From Verrucomicrobiota bacterium (GTDB lineage: Bacteria > Verrucomicrobiota > Verrucomicrobiia > Limisphaerales > JAHDYP01): 64,000 nt of DNA. This document shows positions 44,567-53,403 of the stretch, one piece after another. Within the stretch, counting starts at the first letter, position 1. The number at the start of each line of letters is the position of its first letter. The stretch is taken from NCBI GenBank assembly GCA_023383055.1, contig JAHDYP010000004.1, forward strand, positions 15,878 to 79,877, given 5' to 3'. The position numbers and the translations under genes are program-made. The notes under the pieces are model-generated. The model was not told the DNA's origin, did no database searches, and saw only the letters and a program-made list of their open reading frames with translations.

Positions 44567-46291
44567 GTGCTCCATCGTTTCATTGAAAACCGCGTGCGAC
44601 AGGCCCTGACCCGGGTGCTGCCAGATGCCGATCCCGGCACAGTCCAGGTTCAACCCTGCCCCGATCCCCGTTTCGGCGATTACCAGGTCAACGCCATGAT
44701 GGCGCTGGCCAAAGCCCGCAAACTCAACCCGCGGCAACTGGCGACGGATCTTCTGAGCCACCTCGACGTGGCCGACGGGTGCGAACCGCCGACGGTGGCG
44801 GGCGCCGGTTTTCTCAACTTCCGGCTTAAACCCGCCGCCATTGCCGGAGTGCTCGAGGCGGCCGCGCGGGGCGAGCACCTGTTCTTCGTGCCGGCCGAAA
44901 AGCCGCGCGTGATCGTGGTCGATTTCAGCTCGCCGAATGTGGCCAAGGCCATGCATGTCGGCCATATCCGCTCCACGATCCTGGGCGATTCGTTGGCGCG
45001 GATCTTTCGATTGCTCGGTCACCGGGTGATCACGGACAATCACATCGGGGATTGGGGCACCCAGTTCGGCAAGCTGCTGGTTGGCTGGAAACAGCATCTC
45101 GACCGGTCGGCGCTCGAGCGGGATTCGCTCGCCGAGATGGAACGGCTCTACCGGCTGATCAACGCCGAGTGCGAAAAGAACCCCGCGCTCCTCGATCTTG
45201 CCCGCCAGGAACTGCTCAAATTGCAGCAGGGCGACCCCGAGAACCGCTCGATCTGGCAGGAAATGATCGATGATTCCCGGCACCAGTTCGACACGATCTA
45301 CGACCGGCTCGGGGTCCGCTTCGATCAGACTCTCGGCGAGAGCTTCTACAACCCAAGGCTCAATGCCTTGATCGACGAATTGAACCGCCGGGGCATCGCC
45401 GAGGAAAGCGACGGCGCTCGCGTCGTCTTTTTCCCCGACCACCCCGAGCTGAAGCAGCACCCGGCCATCGTGCTCAAGCGCGACGGGGCCGCCAATTACA
45501 CCACCACCGATCTCGCCACGCTCGCGCACCGGCTCGAGACCTGGCAGCCGAACGAGATTGTTTACGTCACCGATGGCCGGCAGCAGCTGCATTTCAAGCA
45601 GCTCTTCGCTGTCTTCCGTCGCTGGCAGCCGGAAGCGCGGGTCACCCTGGCCCATGTCTGGTTCGGCTCGATTCTCGGCGAGGATGGCAAGCCGTTCAAA
45701 ACCCGGTCCGGCGAGGTCATCCGGTTGTCCGACCTCCTGGATGAGGCGGAGGACCGCGCGTTCAAGGTGGTATCGGAGAAGAACCCGGACCTGGCGGAGG
45801 CGGTGCGGCGTGAGATTGCGAGGACGGTCGGCCTGGGAGCCTTGAAATACGCGGATCTGCTCCCCAACCGGCAGGGCGACTACGTGTTCAGCTGGGACCG
45901 GATGCTGGCCTTGAACGGTAACACCGCGCCTTACCTGCAGTACGCCTACACCCGCATCCGCAGCATCTTCCGCAAGAGCGGCTTTACCCCCGAACAACTG
46001 GCCGCGGCCCCGGCCTTTGTGCTGGCCGAGTCCGACGAGCTCGCCCTGGCCAAACAGCTGTTGAATTTCGGGCTGGTGCTCGAAGGCGCCGCGCGTGAAT
46101 ACCGCCCCAATTTCCTCTGCAATTACCTGTACGACCTGGCCGGTCTGTTTGCCCGCTTCTACGAAAACTGCCCCGTATTGAAAGCGGAAGAACCGGCGCG
46201 CTCGACCCGTCTCGCCCTTTGCGAGCTGACGGCCCGGGTATTGCGGGAGGGCCTCGACACCCTGGGCATCGAAACCCCTGAACAGATGTAA
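44567..46291 (+). CDS. argS: Arginyl-tRNA synthetase
   Basis: 574-residue class I synthetase charging tRNA-Arg. The N-terminal Add-1 domain (MLHRFIENRVRQAL to about residue 100) is followed by the catalytic core with the HIGH motif in NVAKAMHVGHIRSTILGDS. Then come DWGTQFGKLL, the connective peptide, YTTTDLATLAHR, HVWFGSILGEDGKPFKTRSGEVIRLSDLL (KMSKS-equivalent region, degenerate as in many ArgS) and the helical anticodon domain ending PEQM. The GTG start fits the normal N-terminus. An antisense frame of 774 codons covers this gene but is only a high-GC shadow. Confidence 0.97.
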   Translation: MLHRFIENRVRQALTRVLPDADPGTVQVQPCPDPRFGDYQVNAMMALAKARKLNPRQLATDLLSHLDVADGCEPPTVAGAGFLNFRLKPAAIAGVLEAAARGEHLFFVPAEKPRVIVVDFSSPNVAKAMHVGHIRSTILGDSLARIFRLLGHRVITDNHIGDWGTQFGKLLVGWKQHLDRSALERDSLAEMERLYRLINAECEKNPALLDLARQELLKLQQGDPENRSIWQEMIDDSRHQFDTIYDRLGVRFDQTLGESFYNPRLNALIDELNRRGIAEESDGARVVFFPDHPELKQHPAIVLKRDGAANYTTTDLATLAHRLETWQPNEIVYVTDGRQQLHFKQLFAVFRRWQPEARVTLAHVWFGSILGEDGKPFKTRSGEVIRLSDLLDEAEDRAFKVVSEKNPDLAEAVRREIARTVGLGALKYADLLPNRQGDYVFSWDRMLALNGNTAPYLQYAYTRIRSIFRKSGFTPEQLAAAPAFVLAESDELALAKQLLNFGLVLEGAAREYRPNFLCNYLYDLAGLFARFYENCPVLKAEEPARSTRLALCELTARVLREGLDTLGIETPEQM

Positions 46292-46321
46292 ACTGGCGCG
46301 ATCCGTGCCCTTCGAGCAGAT

Positions 46322-46747
46322 ATGCGAACCGAGGCAATCCCAGCAGACCCGCACGTCGAGCTTTCGAAGCTGAATCGCTGGCTCGTTGCCATAGGTCTCT
46401 TCGCCATGATCGGGCTGTCGATCGGTTGTCAGACCCGACAACCGGTGTCGGAGATCCCCCCGGCGGCCATCGAACCCGCTTTGGTGCCGGCGCCCACGGA
46501 GTTGACCACGGAGTTGACCACGGAGTTGATCGTGCTTCCCACCCGCGTGACCACGAACGAACTCCACCACGTCACTTACACGTTCGAATTGCCGCGCCCC
46601 TCCGCACGCGGTTATGTCATCCAGGAATCCCTGGACGGCGTAAACTGGACCGAACTCGGCCGGTCCACGGCCACCCATTTCACCCGGATCACCTTCAAAG
46701 ACTCCACACCCTCCAGCGGCAAACAATACCGTGTAAGCCTGCCGTAG
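46322..46747 (+). CDS. Repeat-containing lipoprotein of unknown function
   Basis: 141 residues. A charged leader and membrane segment (WLVAIGLFAMIGLSIGC) end in lipobox LSIGC, then a Pro/Ala-rich linker. A 12-bp tandem repeat (46494-46529) codes for TELT TELT TELI. A small beta domain follows (HHVTYTFELPRP, GYVIQESLDGVNWTELGRS, HFTRITFKDSTPSSGKQYRVSLP), which looks like the FnIII/'discoidin-tail' type modules of secreted proteins. The function is unknown; it starts 30 bases after argS. Confidence 0.6.
   Translation: MRTEAIPADPHVELSKLNRWLVAIGLFAMIGLSIGCQTRQPVSEIPPAAIEPALVPAPTELTTELTTELIVLPTRVTTNELHHVTYTFELPRPSARGYVIQESLDGVNWTELGRSTATHFTRITFKDSTPSSGKQYRVSLP
46494..46529. repeat. 12-bp tandem repeat in lipoprotein gene
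   Basis: Three consecutive copies of CCACGGAGTTGA, exact for two and a half units, keep the reading frame and code for the repeated TELT linker. Slippage here would alter the linker length in steps of four residues. Confidence 0.75.
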
Positions 46748-46793
46748 GGCGGGTTCCAATCCGTGCCGCCTTCAGCCGGCGCATCCGGCCCAC

Positions 46794-47444
46794 TCAGGGG
46801 GATTTCTCGTGCGCAGGGCGCAGCCGCTTGAACCAGGGTGGCAGCAGCATCCCGGTTCGGGCGAGGTACGCCCGGTAGCTTTCGCCGTGGCTTTCGAGCA
46901 GATGAAGCTCCTCGTCCCTGGCCTTGATCACTACGCAGACCAGGTGCAGAGCCCATAGCCCGAGCGGCAATCCGGCCGGGAGCAGGATCGCCACGGCGGC
47001 CAGCATCACCATCTGGAAGAGATAAATTGGATGCCGCACCACGCGATAGGGCCCACCCGTCACCAGCGTGCCTTTCCGACGACGATCGACCCCAATCCGC
47101 CAGTGTTCGCCCATCGCCGCATAGCACCAGAGCGTTCCCGCATAACCCGCGATCATCAGCCACACCCCGGCCACCATCCCACCCGGCCCCAGCAGCATGG
47201 CAACCGGTCGCACCCACGGGGACTCCGCTTCGGGTCGTGCGAGCAGCGGCAGGGCGATCCATCCGGCCACGACCAGGAACCAGCCGAGATATAGCAACCG
47301 TTCCTTCAGCCCCCGCGGCTTGAGATTCGGCGAGCGGCCGATGCGTTTGCGCACGCGCCGGGCTTGGATCCAAACCCCGCCCCAGTAAACCAGGGCCGAA
47401 CCGAGCACAACCGCCCGCCGGATGAAGAGTTCGTCAAGGGTCAT
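46794..47444 (-). CDS. Integral-membrane methyltransferase (PEMT/ICMT-like)
   Basis: About 216 residues with five or six membrane segments. I chose the ATG at 47444 (MTLDELFIRRAVVLGSALVYWGG). The C-terminal block GTLVTGGPYRVVRHPIYLFQMVML, followed by a second helix pair and EELHLLESHGESYRAYLARTGMLLPPW, is the SAM-binding region of the phospholipid/isoprenylcysteine methyltransferase family (RHPxY, then E-E-x...Y-xxY). The family methylates lipids or prenylated substrates in the membrane. It overlaps the end of the lipoprotein hydrolase gene by about 11 bases and closes a three-gene unit. Confidence 0.85.
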   Translation of the reverse strand: MTLDELFIRRAVVLGSALVYWGGVWIQARRVRKRIGRSPNLKPRGLKERLLYLGWFLVVAGWIALPLLARPEAESPWVRPVAMLLGPGGMVAGVWLMIAGYAGTLWCYAAMGEHWRIGVDRRRKGTLVTGGPYRVVRHPIYLFQMVMLAAVAILLPAGLPLGLWALHLVCVVIKARDEELHLLESHGESYRAYLARTGMLLPPWFKRLRPAHEKSP

Positions 47445-48498
47445 GGCGCTGGTCCCGCTCGGCACGGATGACCCGTTGCAGCTCGAGCACCCAATGTTTC
47501 TTGATGTCGTGCCAGACATCGGCGGCCCAGAGGATATGCGAGCTCTTGGACTGGAATTTCACGTCCAGGCGGGGCCGGTTGGTGGGCTGGTAGGCATTGA
47601 TCCAGTCCACCAGCTCGCGGCTCTCCAGGAGGTGATCGCTCACCGGCACGGTCCCGTGAGGGTACCCGGCAGGCAACCGCACATTGCGAACCCTCGCCTC
47701 GCCCGTCGCATAATAAATATTCGCAGGGCCGAACCCGAGGAAATCGCCGCCGAGGTGATCCAGCGGGATGAAATAGCCCGTGAAAGCGTTCGCCGAGTCC
47801 GGGATGTCGCGCAAACGCCCGGTCAAGGTCCACGTGTTCGGCAAAACCCGGGTCAATCCCCCGGCGCCCAGAGCCACCGCATAGGAAAGTTCGAGGCCGA
47901 CCACCGGGCGTTCCGCGCCGGTGATGGGATCGATGATGGCGCAACGGCCCTCGGCCCGGCGGGTCAGCGGATTCCAAACCGGGATCTCCGGCGCGAGGTT
48001 TCCGGCCAACTGATGAAGCACGCGGACGGTTTGGAACCCACCCAGACTGTGGCCGATCATCATGGGCCGCAGTCCTTCCCGCTCGTAATACCACGCAACC
48101 GCGCCAACGATCTTCTTGCTGCCCAGGTAACCGCTGAACGAGTAGGTGCCATCCCGCGGATTCCGGATGCGCTCCGGCGGATAGCCCATCCCCTCGAGAA
48201 ACCGCCCGAACGACGCCATGTACTTGTAAACAGGCCAGCGGCCGCCATGGAGATTGATGATCCGCGGCGCCGAAGCTTGCGCGAGCACTTCGCGAACATC
48301 CGTTTCCGTAACGTTCTCGGGATCGAGTCCGAGGATCCGGTCCTCGACAGCTCTGGAAATCCCCAGCCCGGGATACCTGTCCGGACCTCGATATTGATGC
48401 GCGTAAAAAGGGAGGTAATCGACGCGGTCCGACGTGACGCAGCCGCCCAGCAGCAAACCGCCGGCGACCAGAAGCACTGCCGACCAACCGGGCCTCAC
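47434..48498 (-). CDS. Lipoprotein alpha/beta hydrolase
   Basis: 354 residues. Lipoprotein signal MRPGWSAVLLVAGGLLLGGC with lipobox LGGC. The alpha/beta-hydrolase core has RIINLHGGRWPVYKY (oxyanion-region His-Gly-Gly), the nucleophile elbow MMIGHSLGGFQTVRVL and a late LLESRELVDWI region; the catalytic His is probably in PVSDHLL. These features fit a lipase or esterase facing the periplasm. The gene overlaps the upstream acyltransferase-like gene (ATGA) and the downstream membrane methyltransferase, so the three are one transcript and probably act on the same lipid. Confidence 0.8.
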   Translation of the reverse strand: MRPGWSAVLLVAGGLLLGGCVTSDRVDYLPFYAHQYRGPDRYPGLGISRAVEDRILGLDPENVTETDVREVLAQASAPRIINLHGGRWPVYKYMASFGRFLEGMGYPPERIRNPRDGTYSFSGYLGSKKIVGAVAWYYEREGLRPMMIGHSLGGFQTVRVLHQLAGNLAPEIPVWNPLTRRAEGRCAIIDPITGAERPVVGLELSYAVALGAGGLTRVLPNTWTLTGRLRDIPDSANAFTGYFIPLDHLGGDFLGFGPANIYYATGEARVRNVRLPAGYPHGTVPVSDHLLESRELVDWINAYQPTNRPRLDVKFQSKSSHILWAADVWHDIKKHWVLELQRVIRAERDQRHDP

Positions 48499-49814
48499 GC
48501 GCCGCCCTCCAACCGTTTGAGCTCCGCGTCGAACCGCGCCTGGAATTCATCCATCCCGGCCGGGGTAAACACGCCGGCACGGCAGGAAAGGGCGCAGGTC
48601 ATCCCGCGGTTGTAGGTGGTGGCCGACAGCACCAGCGGAGTGGCGGGGCCCGTGGACACCGCGCGGAAGTAGTCCGCCGGCCGTGCCGTGTTCCCCGGCT
48701 GCCAGTATGGGTCCAGGCTCATGTTCGATATCCCGCCCGCGAGCGGGTGGTGTTTGTGATAAAACTGTTTCCGCCGCCGCGTCGAGCAAAGATTGAAAAC
48801 GCGCCCGGCGAAGGCCAACTCCAGCGGTGTCGCCAGATAAAGCTTCCGCCGCTTGATGCGGCCGGTCTGGCCGCGAAGATCCGTCGCCAGCGCCCGCAGA
48901 TCGACCCCTTCCGGCACCGCGTGGCTCACCACAAACGAACCGAGATACAGGCCGAAGGTTCGCTCGCGGTCGATGCCGCATTCCCCGCGGACGTTCACGA
49001 TCGATCCGAGGGCGATATTCCGCCGGCGAGCCTTGGCCCCGCGCCGCGGCGCCAGCGGTGCCAGCGCCCGCAGCAGCAGCGCCAGCAACAGATCATGAAC
49101 CGTCACGCCCCAGCCCTTCGCCGTGACCAGCAGCGCCTCCAGCGTCCCGCTGCCCACCCGCATCAACCGAACCCGGTTCCGCAGGTCATCGGCGTCACGC
49201 AAATGCAGCCGCACCGCACGCCGCATCGTCCGGAGCTCGAACGGGATTGCCGCCAGCTTGCGCATGAACAGTCCGGGCCGGTATTGCCACCAGCGGTCGT
49301 GCCGACGCGGATGACAGTCGAACGGCGGAGTTGGATAAGCCTCGCCCGCGCCCGCGTAACCGGCCACAATGCCGCGCAACAACAGAATCATCGATTCCGC
49401 GTCGGCTGCGGCATGGAAATACGCCGCCCCAAGGCTGAAGGCATCCCGTTCCGGCAGGACGAAAAACCGGACCGGGCAAAAAGGTCTGTCGATCCGGAAC
49501 GGCGTATTGAGCTCATGCTCGAGCTGAGCCACGCAGGCTGTCCCGCCCCCGCCCGCGCCGATTTCGTCCGCACCACGAATCTCGATCGGAACGCCGGCCG
49601 GCCGGTATTGATAAGTCCCGCGCCGGCGATCCAAGGTCAGGTGACCTATTCCCCTTTGGGCCAACGAACCTTCGATGACCCGCCGGAGCCGGTCCATTTC
49701 CAGCGGCAGGGCGAAGCGCACCACGTGCACCGCGTTGTAGGGCTGCAGTTCGTTCCACTGCAGCATCGCCCGCTGGAAGATGTTCAGGTGGCCCGGCATT
49801 TCGGCGGACAGCAC
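48495..49814 (-). CDS. Condensation/WS-DGAT-like acyltransferase
   Basis: 439 residues, soluble. The layout is that of the chloramphenicol-acetyltransferase-like condensation fold: an N-terminal start with NIFQRAMLQWNELQPYNAVHVVRF, the active-site-like YFHAAADAES (an HxxxD pattern in place of the full HHxxxDG), then VHDLLLALLLRAL, LGSIVNVRG and the closing LVLSATTYNRGMTCALSCR. Members transfer acyl groups to alcohols or amines (wax esters, acylated sugars, peptide bonds). The substrate is unknown. It is the first gene of a tight unit with the lipoprotein hydrolase and the membrane methyltransferase. Confidence 0.7.
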   Translation of the reverse strand: MLSAEMPGHLNIFQRAMLQWNELQPYNAVHVVRFALPLEMDRLRRVIEGSLAQRGIGHLTLDRRRGTYQYRPAGVPIEIRGADEIGAGGGGTACVAQLEHELNTPFRIDRPFCPVRFFVLPERDAFSLGAAYFHAAADAESMILLLRGIVAGYAGAGEAYPTPPFDCHPRRHDRWWQYRPGLFMRKLAAIPFELRTMRRAVRLHLRDADDLRNRVRLMRVGSGTLEALLVTAKGWGVTVHDLLLALLLRALAPLAPRRGAKARRRNIALGSIVNVRGECGIDRERTFGLYLGSFVVSHAVPEGVDLRALATDLRGQTGRIKRRKLYLATPLELAFAGRVFNLCSTRRRKQFYHKHHPLAGGISNMSLDPYWQPGNTARPADYFRAVSTGPATPLVLSATTYNRGMTCALSCRAGVFTPAGMDEFQARFDAELKRLEGGA

Positions 49815-49858
49815 CTTACGGCTTCACTCGCATCATTTACAGGCGAAATCCGGGCGGA

Positions 49859-50794
49859 TCATGAATTCCGGGCGCGCAGCCGGCTCAGCAGTCCGTGGCG
49901 CGGCCCGAAGACGATCGTCAGGGCGAAAAGCAGCCCCGACATCAGCGCCATCATGCCGGCGGTGTTGGTGCTTTCGTAGCCGAACGCGGCCGGCAGCGCG
50001 ATGGCCCCAACATGACCCAGCACGGCCGAGACCGCCCCTAACAGCATCGCCAACCCAATCATGACCGACAGCCGGTCGGTGAGCAAATGCGCCGTTGCGG
50101 CGGGCACGATGAGCATGGCCACGACGAGGATGTTGCCGACACTTTCGAACGCGGCGACGGCGGTGAGGGCGACCAGCGTCATGAGCAGGTAATGCATCAG
50201 CCGGGCGTTGATGCCGAGCGTGGTGGCCAGGGCGGGATCGAACGAGCTGATCTTGAGCTCCTTGTAGAGCAGCAACACACAGGTGAGGTTCAGCACCAAC
50301 ACCGTGCCGAGGGTCAACACCACCCGCGGGATGTCGTATCCCCCCACGCGCACCGTATCGAGCGGAGTCAATTCGATCGCGCCATACAGCACGCAGCCCG
50401 GATCGAGATCGACATGATCCGCCGCCTGAACGACCAGGAGCAGGCCCAACGCAAACAAGGCGGTGAACACCACGCCCATGCTGGCGCCTTCATCGACCTT
50501 TCCGGCGCCGCGGATCCATTCGGTGAACATGGCGGTCAGCACGCCGGCGATCGCCGCTCCCATGAACATCGGCAGGCTGGCGCGGCTTCCGGTCATGAGA
50601 AAAGCGACTGCCAACCCCGGCAGAACCGCGTGGCTGATGGCATCGCCCATCATGCTCATCCGGCGCAGGACGAGAAACGATCCGACCAGCGCGCAAGCCG
50701 CGGCGCAAAGCACGCCGGCGACAACGATCCAGCCGTCGAGCGCGCCGTTCCAGTTGCGCAGGCTCTCGAGCATTCGTTCGAACACGGAGCTCAT
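49859..50794 (-). CDS. Metal ABC transporter permease (second subunit)
   Basis: 311-residue ABC-3 family permease (ZnuB/MntB/TroD type) with about eight membrane segments. Blocks: GVLCAAACALVGSFLVLRRMSMMGDAISHAVLPGLAVAFL, GMNARLMHYLL-like region (LGINARLMHYLLMTLVALTAVAAFESVG), and NILVVAMLIVPAATAHLLTDRL, all diagnostic. It imports Mn, Fe or Zn with the ATPase and binding protein upstream. Its start overlaps the stop of the other permease by four bases. Confidence 0.93.
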   Translation of the reverse strand: MSSVFERMLESLRNWNGALDGWIVVAGVLCAAACALVGSFLVLRRMSMMGDAISHAVLPGLAVAFLMTGSRASLPMFMGAAIAGVLTAMFTEWIRGAGKVDEGASMGVVFTALFALGLLLVVQAADHVDLDPGCVLYGAIELTPLDTVRVGGYDIPRVVLTLGTVLVLNLTCVLLLYKELKISSFDPALATTLGINARLMHYLLMTLVALTAVAAFESVGNILVVAMLIVPAATAHLLTDRLSVMIGLAMLLGAVSAVLGHVGAIALPAAFGYESTNTAGMMALMSGLLFALTIVFGPRHGLLSRLRARNS

Positions 50795-52272
50795 TTCGGT
50801 TGCGGGATGGGCGCGCCACCGATCAGATGCGGGCTGGCCGGGACGGCCGCCGGCGCCCGGTCTTCAGCCAGAAGCAGCTCCAGGGTGTGGATCATTCCCG
50901 CACCGAGCACATGCTCGATGGCATCGGCGTCCCGATCCACATGCGACGGCGCAATATCCGCGTGCGTGATCAGGTACAGCTCCCACAGGCGATGGTTGCG
51001 CACCACCCGCGCCGCCAGCGCATACCCATCGGCCGTGAGACAAACCCGGTCGCTCGCGTCCACCACCACATGCCCCGCCCGGGCGGCGCGCCGGAGCTCG
51101 CGACGCAGTTCACGCGGCGACCAGGAACGCATCCGGAGCAGTTCACGCGTCGGAATCGGCTTCGAGGCGAGCGCGGTCTCGAGATTCGGCACCACGGCAT
51201 CGTCTTCCCTCAACTCGTACGCGGCGCGGAGCAGGTGTTGTTGCCGGACTTTGCGCGAGAGTTCCCGGCGCCGGAGCCACCGGATCACGATGCCCCGGCG
51301 GACGCCGAACAACAGGCTCAGGAGGAACAACGCCGCCCCGACGAGGACGATCATCGCACCGGAGGGCAGGTTCGGAAAGAGCGCGCTGGCGGCGGCCCCC
51401 ACCGCACAGGCCGCAGCCCCCATCACCGCCGCGAGCAAAGCCATCATGCCCAGACGCTCGGTCCAGAATCGCGCCGCGGCCGGCGGAATGATCAGCAAGG
51501 CGATGATCAGGATCAGCCCGACGGCCTGAAGCCCGATCACGGTCACCATCACGACCAATCCCATCATGACGACGTCCAGGACCACCGTTGGCCAGCCCTG
51601 GCTCGCGGCGTAATCGGCGTCGAAACAGAGCAGCTTGAACTCCTTGAAGAACGCGGTGCATACCACCAACACCAGCGCCGCCACCACCGCAATCCGCACC
51701 GCGTCGGACGCGATCATCGAGGCCGTCTTGCCGTAAATGAAGGACTCGAGCCCGGCCGAGTGGCCCTGACCCATGCGCTGGACCACGCCCAGGATGGCGA
51801 CACCGGCGCCGAAGAACACGCTCAGCACGATCCCGAGCGCGGCGTCTTCCTTCAGCCGCGTGAGATTGCGCACGAGCAGAATGACCCCCAACCCCAGCAA
51901 CCCGCTCACGGTCGCGCCCAGCAACAGCAGCCAGAGCGACTTGCCGGTGCCGCCCGCCGCCACGGACAACATGAAGGTCAGCCCAATGCCGGGCAGCATC
52001 GCATGACTCAGCGCGTCGCCCATGAGCGCGCGCTTGCGCAACAAAGTGAAACTCCCGATCACCCCCGCCGCCACCCCCAGCAACAGGGTACCCCCCACAA
52101 CCACCCGGGTGTTGTAATCCTCCAGCAATACCACGCGCCGCCATTGCGCCGCCGTGGGCCAGGCATTCGACCGGTCCGTGAGACCGCCCCCCTGGCGCGA
52201 CACACTCGCCTCGAGGCCGGGCTCGGCCCCGCGCGCGTCGACTGCAAAACCGAGCCAACAAACCGTCGTCAT
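50791..52272 (-). CDS. Metal ABC permease fused to DtxR-like sensor domain
   Basis: About 493 residues from my chosen ATG at 52272; a GTG at 52290 and an earlier GTG at 52482 (GTGA overlap with the ATPase) are alternatives, but the first 70 codons of the long frame are low-complexity. After a signal-like stretch and a short linker the ABC-3 permease core runs for about 290 residues: GGTLLLGVAAGVIGSFTLLRKRALMGDALSHAMLPGIGLTF, SFIYGKTASMIASDAVRIAVVA, LIIALLIIPPAAARFWTERL. A C-terminal extension of about 170 residues carries a helical HTH-like part and the DtxR metal-binding/dimerisation domain (VVRNHRLWELYLITHADI, HVDRDADAIEHVLG). The residues matching DtxR ligands are kept, so cytosolic metal could gate the transporter. 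Confidence 0.9.
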   Translation of the reverse strand: MTTVCWLGFAVDARGAEPGLEASVSRQGGGLTDRSNAWPTAAQWRRVVLLEDYNTRVVVGGTLLLGVAAGVIGSFTLLRKRALMGDALSHAMLPGIGLTFMLSVAAGGTGKSLWLLLLGATVSGLLGLGVILLVRNLTRLKEDAALGIVLSVFFGAGVAILGVVQRMGQGHSAGLESFIYGKTASMIASDAVRIAVVAALVLVVCTAFFKEFKLLCFDADYAASQGWPTVVLDVVMMGLVVMVTVIGLQAVGLILIIALLIIPPAAARFWTERLGMMALLAAVMGAAACAVGAAASALFPNLPSGAMIVLVGAALFLLSLLFGVRRGIVIRWLRRRELSRKVRQQHLLRAAYELREDDAVVPNLETALASKPIPTRELLRMRSWSPRELRRELRRAARAGHVVVDASDRVCLTADGYALAARVVRNHRLWELYLITHADIAPSHVDRDADAIEHVLGAGMIHTLELLLAEDRAPAAVPASPHLIGGAPIPQPK

Positions 52273-52423
52273 AACGAGAATCAGCCACACCCGTGGCGAC
52301 GCGGGACTGTGTGCGGCGGTTCCACTGCCTTTCCCCTCACCCGGACCTTTTCCTGCCCTCGATGTCGAGCATGAGGCGCCATTGCCCGACTGGACACCGC
52401 GCTGTCCCTCCTCCAATTCCAAA

Positions 52424-52450
52424 CCCCAAAACCCCCAATCCCCAATCCCC
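52424..52450 (-). promoter_or_regulatory. Putative G-quadruplex in permease leader
   Basis: The minus (coding) strand has four G-runs of 4, 4, 5 and 4 separated by ATT, ATT and TTTT, an ideal two- to four-tetrad G-quadruplex motif, in the roughly 200-nt stretch between the ATPase stop and the permease start. As the transcript carries the G-runs, an RNA G-quadruplex could modulate translation or termination inside the operon. The same stretch has no convincing coding character. Confidence 0.5.
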
Positions 52451-52478
52451 AATTGCCGCCCTCGGTCTGACCCCGCTT

Positions 52479-53336
52479 TCACGTTCGTCGCGCCTCCCGG
52501 CCCAACGCCTCGGCCGCCTCGGAGAGAAGCGTCAACCGTCCACCGTAGGTCTTGTGCAGGTTCTCGTGCGTGAAGACCTCCGCGGTCGGCCCATGCGCCA
52601 CCACCCGCATGTTCAACAGAATCAAATGATCGAAATACTCGGACACCGTCTGCAGATCGTGATGCACCACCAGGCAGGTCTTGCCCGCCGACCGCAGATC
52701 CTGCAAGAGCCGGACGATGGCCTTCTCCGTCGCCGCGTCCACAGCCGCAAACGGCTCGTCCATCAGGTAAAGATCGGCTTCCTGCACCAGCGCGCGGGCC
52801 AGGAAGGTGCGCTGCTGTTGGCCGCCGGAGAGTTGGCTGATCTGACGATGAGCGAGATCGGCGATGCCGACGCGTTCGAGGGCGTGCCGGGCGATCTCAC
52901 GATGCCGGCGAAGCACCGGTTTGAACCAGCCAATCCGCCCATACCGGCCCATCGTCACCACATCCAGCGCGCTCACCGGAAAATCCCAATCCACACTCTC
53001 GCGCTGTGGAACGTAACCAACCCGGTGCCGCTGCTTCCGATACGGTTCACCGAAGATCCGCACCCGGCCGGACGTGCGTGGGATCAGGTCCATGACCGCC
53101 TTGATCAGCGTGCTTTTGCCGGCGCCGTTGGGACCAACAATGCCGACCAGTTTGCCCGGCGGCACATCCAGATCCACATCCCACAAGACCGGCTTGCGGT
53201 GATAGGCCACCGTCATGTCGTGAATCGACAGCGGCGAGTCGGGCGAATGATCCCTGCCCTCGGTCTCCACCGTCACCGATGGTTGCGGGACCGCTCCCGG
53301 GCGCGTGGCCGCCGGAATGGCGCTTTCAGTCAACAT
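52479..53336 (-). CDS. Metal ABC transporter ATP-binding protein
   Basis: 285-residue ATPase of the ZnuC/MntA class. Walker A GIVGPNGAGKSTLIKAVMDL, the Q-loop region VGYVPQRESVDWDFPVSALDVVTMGRYG (a metal-transporter hallmark), signature LSGGQQQRTFLARALVQEADL, Walker B YLMDEPFAAVD and the H-loop VVHHDLQTV. An N-terminal tail of about 35 residues precedes the ATPase core. Its stop overlaps a GTG that could start the next gene. Confidence 0.95.
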   Translation of the reverse strand: MLTESAIPAATRPGAVPQPSVTVETEGRDHSPDSPLSIHDMTVAYHRKPVLWDVDLDVPPGKLVGIVGPNGAGKSTLIKAVMDLIPRTSGRVRIFGEPYRKQRHRVGYVPQRESVDWDFPVSALDVVTMGRYGRIGWFKPVLRRHREIARHALERVGIADLAHRQISQLSGGQQQRTFLARALVQEADLYLMDEPFAAVDAATEKAIVRLLQDLRSAGKTCLVVHHDLQTVSEYFDHLILLNMRVVAHGPTAEVFTHENLHKTYGGRLTLLSEAAEALGREARRT

Positions 53337-53403
53337 GGTCGATCCATCCCCGGCACTTGCGTTGATTCGAGTTCATTCGCGGTTGAATGCGCTTACTGCC
53401 CAT

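Noticed and set aside
44435..46759. 774-codon open frame antisense to argS
   Set aside because: It mirrors the argS codons in a high-GC genome, shows no family motif, and argS itself is complete and unmistakable on the other strand.
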